In this document: in pieces, positions 60,766-64,000 of the stretch
Position numbering within the stretch: position 1 is the first letter of the stretch
How the letters are laid out: each line of letters opens with the position of its first letter
Source: Streptomyces coelicoflavus
GTDB taxonomy: Bacteria; Actinomycetota; Actinomycetes; Streptomycetales; Streptomycetaceae
DNA: 64,000 nt
Assembly (NCBI RefSeq): GCF_003112555.1
Contig: NZ_BEWB01000018.1
Coordinates: forward strand, 62,001 to 126,000
Direction: 5' to 3'
Program-made: the position numbers and the translations under genes
The notes under the pieces: model-generated
Seen by the model: only the letters and a program-made list of their open reading frames with translations
Told to the model about the DNA's origin: nothing
Databases searched by the model: none

Positions 60766-60803
60766 CCGGATCGGGCAAGAGAAGCCGGATCGGGCAAGAG
60801 AAG
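60766..60803 (+). repeat. 19-bp tandem repeat before rbfA
   Basis: CCGGATCGGGCAAGAGAAG occurs at 60766-60784 and 60785-60803, directly adjacent. A degenerate third copy lies just upstream. It occupies the gap between ylxP and the rbfA ribosome-binding site. Confidence 0.9.
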
Positions 60804-60823
60804 AAAGAACGGGAGACGGACCA

Positions 60824-61288
60824 GTGGCCGACAACGCGCGGGCGAAAAGGCTGGCGGACCTCATCCGAGAGGTGGTGGCCCAGAAGCTGCAGCGCGGGAT
60901 CAAGGACCCGCGGCTCGGCTCGCACGTCACCATCACGGACACGCGGGTCACCGGTGACCTGCGGGAGGCGACCGTCTTCTACACGGTCTACGGGGACGAG
61001 GAGGAGCGCAAGGCCGCCTCCGCCGGCCTGGAGAGCGCCAAGGGCATCCTGCGCTCCGAGGTCGGCAAGGCCGCGGGCGTGAAGTTCACGCCGACCCTGA
61101 CCTTCGTCATGGACGCCCTGCCGGACACCGCCCGCAACATCGAGGACCTCCTCGACCGGGCGCGGCAGTCCGACGAGAAGGTGCGCGAGGCGTCCGCGGG
61201 CGCCGCGTACGCGGGCGAGGCGGACCCGTACCGCAAGCCGGGCGAGGACGACACCGAGGCCGACGAGACGGACGACACCGCTAAATGA
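60824..61288 (+). CDS. rbfA: Ribosome-binding factor A
   Basis: A 154-residue KH-like protein that helps 16S rRNA 5'-end maturation in cold or growth transitions. It begins KRLADLIREVVAQKLQRGIKDPRLG and contains VTITDTRVTGDLREATVFYTVYG and VKFTPTLTFVMDALP. The last 35 residues are an acidic low-complexity tail. GTG 60824 follows CGGGAGACGGACC. Its stop overlaps the truB start. Confidence 0.95.
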   Translation: MADNARAKRLADLIREVVAQKLQRGIKDPRLGSHVTITDTRVTGDLREATVFYTVYGDEEERKAASAGLESAKGILRSEVGKAAGVKFTPTLTFVMDALPDTARNIEDLLDRARQSDEKVREASAGAAYAGEADPYRKPGEDDTEADETDDTAK

Positions 61289-62190
61289 GCGAGAAGCACA
61301 CCACGCCCGACGGCCTTGTCATCGTCGACAAGCCGTCGGGCTTCACTTCGCACGACGTCGTCGCCAAGATGCGGGGCATCGCCCGCACCCGGCGCGTCGG
61401 GCACGCCGGCACGCTCGACCCGATGGCGACGGGCGTCCTGGTCCTCGGGGTGGAGCGGGCGACCAAGCTCCTCGGGCACCTCGCCCTCACCGAGAAGGAG
61501 TACCTGGGCACCATCAGGCTCGGGCAGACGACGCTCACCGACGACGCCGAGGGCGAGATCACGGGGTCGCGAGACGCCTCGAAGGTCACCCGGGAGGCGA
61601 TCGACGCCGGCGTCGCCGAGCTGAGCGGCGCCATCATGCAGGTGCCGTCCAAGGTCAGCGCCATCAAGATCAAGGGCGTGCGCTCCTACAAGCGGGCGCG
61701 CGAGGGCGAGGAGTTCGAGATCCCCGCCCGCCCCGTCACCGTCTCCTCCTTCGCGGTGTACGACGTCCGGGACGCCGTCGCCGACGACGGCACCCCGGTG
61801 CTCGACCTGGTGGTCTCGGTGACCTGCTCCTCCGGCACCTACATCCGGGCCCTCGCCCGCGACCTGGGCGCCGGTCTCGGCGTCGGCGGGCACCTCACGG
61901 CGCTGCGCCGCACCCGCGTCGGCCCGTACAAGCTGGACAGCGCCCGGACGCTGGACCAGCTCCAGCAGGACCTCACCGTCATGCCCGTCGCGGACGCGGC
62001 CGGTGCGGCCTTCCCCCGCTGGGACGTCGACACCAAGCGGGCCCGGCTGCTCACCAACGGCGTACGGCTGGAGATGCCCGAGCAGTACGCGGGCGCCGGT
62101 GCCGTCGCCGTCTTCGATCCCGACGGGCGCCTCCTCGCGCTCGTGGAGGAGCACAAGGGCAAGGCGAAGAGCCTGGCCGTCTTCGGCTGA
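61285..62190 (+). CDS. truB: tRNA pseudouridine-55 synthase
   Basis: A 301-residue pseudouridine synthase that modifies U55 in the T-arm of tRNA. The catalytic Asp is in RVGHAGTLDPMATGVLVL, with VDKPSGFTSHDVV at the start and SCSSGTYIRALARDLG in the second half. A PUA-like C-terminal domain is shorter than in the long forms. The ATGA overlap with rbfA fixes the start. A 13-bp terminator follows, closing the operon. Confidence 0.95.
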   Translation: MSEKHTTPDGLVIVDKPSGFTSHDVVAKMRGIARTRRVGHAGTLDPMATGVLVLGVERATKLLGHLALTEKEYLGTIRLGQTTLTDDAEGEITGSRDASKVTREAIDAGVAELSGAIMQVPSKVSAIKIKGVRSYKRAREGEEFEIPARPVTVSSFAVYDVRDAVADDGTPVLDLVVSVTCSSGTYIRALARDLGAGLGVGGHLTALRRTRVGPYKLDSARTLDQLQQDLTVMPVADAAGAAFPRWDVDTKRARLLTNGVRLEMPEQYAGAGAVAVFDPDGRLLALVEEHKGKAKSLAVFG

Positions 62191-62212
62191 ACCGACGGAC
62201 AGTCAGGTCCGC

Positions 62213-62258
62213 CCGTGGAGCGGCGATCACGGGGACTACCACTGCCGCCGCTCCACGG
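62213..62258 (+). terminator. Operon terminator after truB
   Basis: CCGTGGAGCGGCG (62213-62225) and CGCCGCTCCACGG (62246-62258) form a perfect 13-bp stem with a 20-base loop, 22 bases after the truB stop. Confidence 0.85.
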
Positions 62259-62445
62259 TCCCCCCTCGGTTCCCCCACCCTCTAGGGTCTATCCAGCCCA
62301 CCCCTTCTGTTCACCCGTCCGGGCAGGCGCTCGGAGTGAACCGGGGGAGTGGAAGGGGGCGCGTTCGTCAGGGGATCTGTCCCGCTGATCATCACGCGCC
62401 TACCGTCGAGCACACAGCAGGGGTGTACGGCGGGGAGGTTCGACG

Positions 62446-64000
62446 ATGGCGTCGCGGAACCGGTCCCGGGAGGCGACGGGCGGCACGGCGGGGGAGCGGC
62501 CCGGGGACGGCTCCCGGGAGGCGCGAGGCGGCTTGCCGGCCGTCCGGGAGGCCGACGCAACGGGACAGCCGCCCGATGCCGCCCTGATCCGCGTCCACGA
62601 CCTCGCCGGCCGCCCCCGGGGCACCGGATTCGTCGCCGACCACCACGGCACGGTGCTCACCAGCCACGAAGCCGTCGACGGCCTGTCCCGGCTGGTCCTG
62701 AGCACCGCCGGGGACCGCCGCCGCGTGGTGGCCGCCGCCGACGTGACCCCGCTGCCCGCCCTCGGCCTGGCCCTCGTCCGCACCGAGGGCCTCGGCGTCG
62801 ACCCGCTGCCCCTGACCGCGCGGGACCGCGTCGAGGCCGGGACCTACGTCCGCATCGCCGCGGGCGGCTGGCGCGAGGCCCGGGTCCTGGGCTCCACCGA
62901 CGTCACCTACACGGCCACCGACCGCTTCCACCTCCTCGGCGACGCCCTGGAGCTGGCCGTCGGCACGTCCGGGCGGGACGCCCTGCGCCTCGGCGGCGGC
63001 GCGGCCGGCGGACCCGTCCTCGACGTGACGACCGGCGCCGTGCTCGGCGTCGTCGGCACCGCCCTCAGCTCCGGCCACAGCGACGTCGGCTTCGCCGTAC
63101 CGCTGCGCCGCGCGGCCACCGGCCCGCTCGCCGCCCTCCTCGCCGAGAACGCGGCGACGGTCCCGGCGTACGGCGCCGACCTCAACCTGGCCGGGGTGCT
63201 CGCCCTCACGGCGACATCGGTCACGGAGGGGAACCCCGCCGCCGGCCCGGTCGGCGGAGCGGACGCGGCGCAACCGGTGCGACGCGCGGCGACGGCCGCC
63301 GCGTTCGCCGCCTTCGCCGCGAGCCCCGCCCGCGTCCTCGGCCTGGTCGGCGCGCCGGGCAGCGGCCGTACGACCGAGCTGGCGGCCCTCGCCGCCCGCC
63401 GTTCCCGGGGCCGGGAAGCGGCGCCCACGCTGTGGCTGCGAGGGGCCGATCTGCACGACGACGACATGTCGCTGGCCGACGCGGCCCGCCGGACGCTGGC
63501 CAGGGCGGCCCGCATCGTGGCCGCCTCGGCCCCCTCCCGCCCCGCCGGCCTCGGCGACATCACCCCGGAACGTCTCGCCCACCTGGCCCGCACCGCCGGA
63601 CGGCCCCTCCTAGTCCTCCTCGACGGCCCCGAGGAGATGCCGCCCGTCCTGGCCCACCGCCTCCCCGAGTGGACCGAGGGCACGGCCGGCTGGCTGCGGG
63701 AGACGGGAGCACGGCTCGTGGTGGCCTGCCGCGCCGAGTACTGGGAGCACGCGGGGGCGGAGTTCCCCAGGGAGCTGCTGTACGGGCCGGACACCGGGCG
63801 AGCGGGATTCGTCGCGGCCGGTGCCGGTGCCGGTGCCGGTGCCGGTGCCGACCGACGAGTGGCGGGGGCGGCGGGGGAGGGGTGGCTGTCCGGGTCGGCC
63901 GGGGGCGCGCGGGGGCTTCCGGAGCTCCGGGGGCCCCGGAAGCCGGCGTCCGACGCGGACCGCGCCGTGCCGCCGCGCGGCGCGGCCGACAGGGCACCGT
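62446..64000 (+). CDS. Trypsin-like pseudoprotease fused to a P-loop NTPase (3' end outside window)
   Basis: The reading frame is open for 518 codons to the window end. After a 40-residue tail, a trypsin-like domain (about 45-215) keeps the catalytic His74 in VLTSHEAV. The Asp position in the usual DLAL block is Gly107 (LGLALV), and the serine motif GDSGGP reads GAAGGP with Ala187, so proteolysis is unlikely. A P-loop domain follows with Walker A GAPGSGRTT (302-310), Arg308 replacing the Lys, and Walker B LLVLLDGPEEM (388-398). An Ala-Gly repeat comes near residue 462. The order protease-like domain then STAND/AAA-type NTPase resembles large signalling NTPases that end in WD40 or TPR repeats. 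ATG 62446 follows GGGGAGG. Confidence 0.75.
   Translation, partial: MASRNRSREATGGTAGERPGDGSREARGGLPAVREADATGQPPDAALIRVHDLAGRPRGTGFVADHHGTVLTSHEAVDGLSRLVLSTAGDRRRVVAAADVTPLPALGLALVRTEGLGVDPLPLTARDRVEAGTYVRIAAGGWREARVLGSTDVTYTATDRFHLLGDALELAVGTSGRDALRLGGGAAGGPVLDVTTGAVLGVVGTALSSGHSDVGFAVPLRRAATGPLAALLAENAATVPAYGADLNLAGVLALTATSVTEGNPAAGPVGGADAAQPVRRAATAAAFAAFAASPARVLGLVGAPGSGRTTELAALAARRSRGREAAPTLWLRGADLHDDDMSLADAARRTLARAARIVAASAPSRPAGLGDITPERLAHLARTAGRPLLVLLDGPEEMPPVLAHRLPEWTEGTAGWLRETGARLVVACRAEYWEHAGAEFPRELLYGPDTGRAGFVAAGAGAGAGAGADRRVAGAAGEGWLSGSAGGARGLPELRGPRKPASDADRAVPPRGAADRAP

Noticed and set aside
62446-64000. Anti-phage defence system
   Set aside because: The domain order is reminiscent of STAND defence proteins, but there are no neighbouring defence genes and the effector residues are lost; not claimed.

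Overview
The window is high-GC, densely coded actinobacterial chromosome with strong third-position G/C bias and GTG starts. It looks like Streptomyces: the gene orders rimP-nusA-ylxR-infB-ylxP-rbfA-truB and dxr-rseP-ispG, a DasR-type operator on a GH18 chitinase, and twin-arginine lipoproteins all fit that genus. No tRNA, rRNA, insertion sequence, phage gene or CRISPR array was seen. It appears to be core-type chromosome carrying one catabolic sugar cassette.

Layout. 1-6.3 kb: the 3' end of a PotD-like gene, an HXXEE membrane protein, a secreted serine hydrolase, a GDPD phosphodiesterase, a divergent adenosine-deaminase-family enzyme, two DUF4190 membrane proteins and a NADAR protein. 6.5-13.7 kb: a polyamine operon (aminobutyraldehyde-type dehydrogenase, potDABC transporter, glutamylputrescine-oxidase-like flavoenzyme). 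13.8-17.8 kb: a small protein behind a strong RNA hairpin, a DasR-type chitinase, a PAP2 phosphatase and a repeat protein. 18.2-25.6 kb: gabT, a TraG/VirD4-like membrane ATPase, a PucR regulator and a second aldehyde dehydrogenase; with the polyamine operon these make a putrescine-to-GABA-to-succinate route. 25.8-30.2 kb: a GT4/GT87 pair and a NarL-type two-component system.

30.2-42.5 kb is a sugar-utilisation island: a multidomain GH3 enzyme diverges from a sugar-binding lipoprotein, two permeases, a GH42 beta-galactosidase and a GH95 enzyme, followed by a convergent LacI regulator. Four copies of the palindrome GAAGCGCTTC, two between the divergent promoters and two before lacI, tie the island into one regulon.

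42.7-52.2 kb: a large acyl-CoA dehydrogenase, the MEP-pathway genes dxr and ispG flanking rseP, two acetyltransferases and proS. 52.2-54.8 kb: a repeat-rich gap, then a kinase-fold protein with its catalytic residues replaced, a ferritin-like DUF4439 protein and a lipoprotein. 55.0-62.3 kb: the translation/transcription operon rimP to truB, closed by a strong terminator, with a run of three coupled mini-ORFs just before infB. 62.4 kb to the end: an unfinished gene for a trypsin-like domain without its catalytic Ser and Asp, fused to a P-loop NTPase whose Walker A Lys is Arg.

Limits: functions come from motif recognition and recalled family features, without database searches. Start codons were chosen by Shine-Dalgarno fit and overlap with neighbours.
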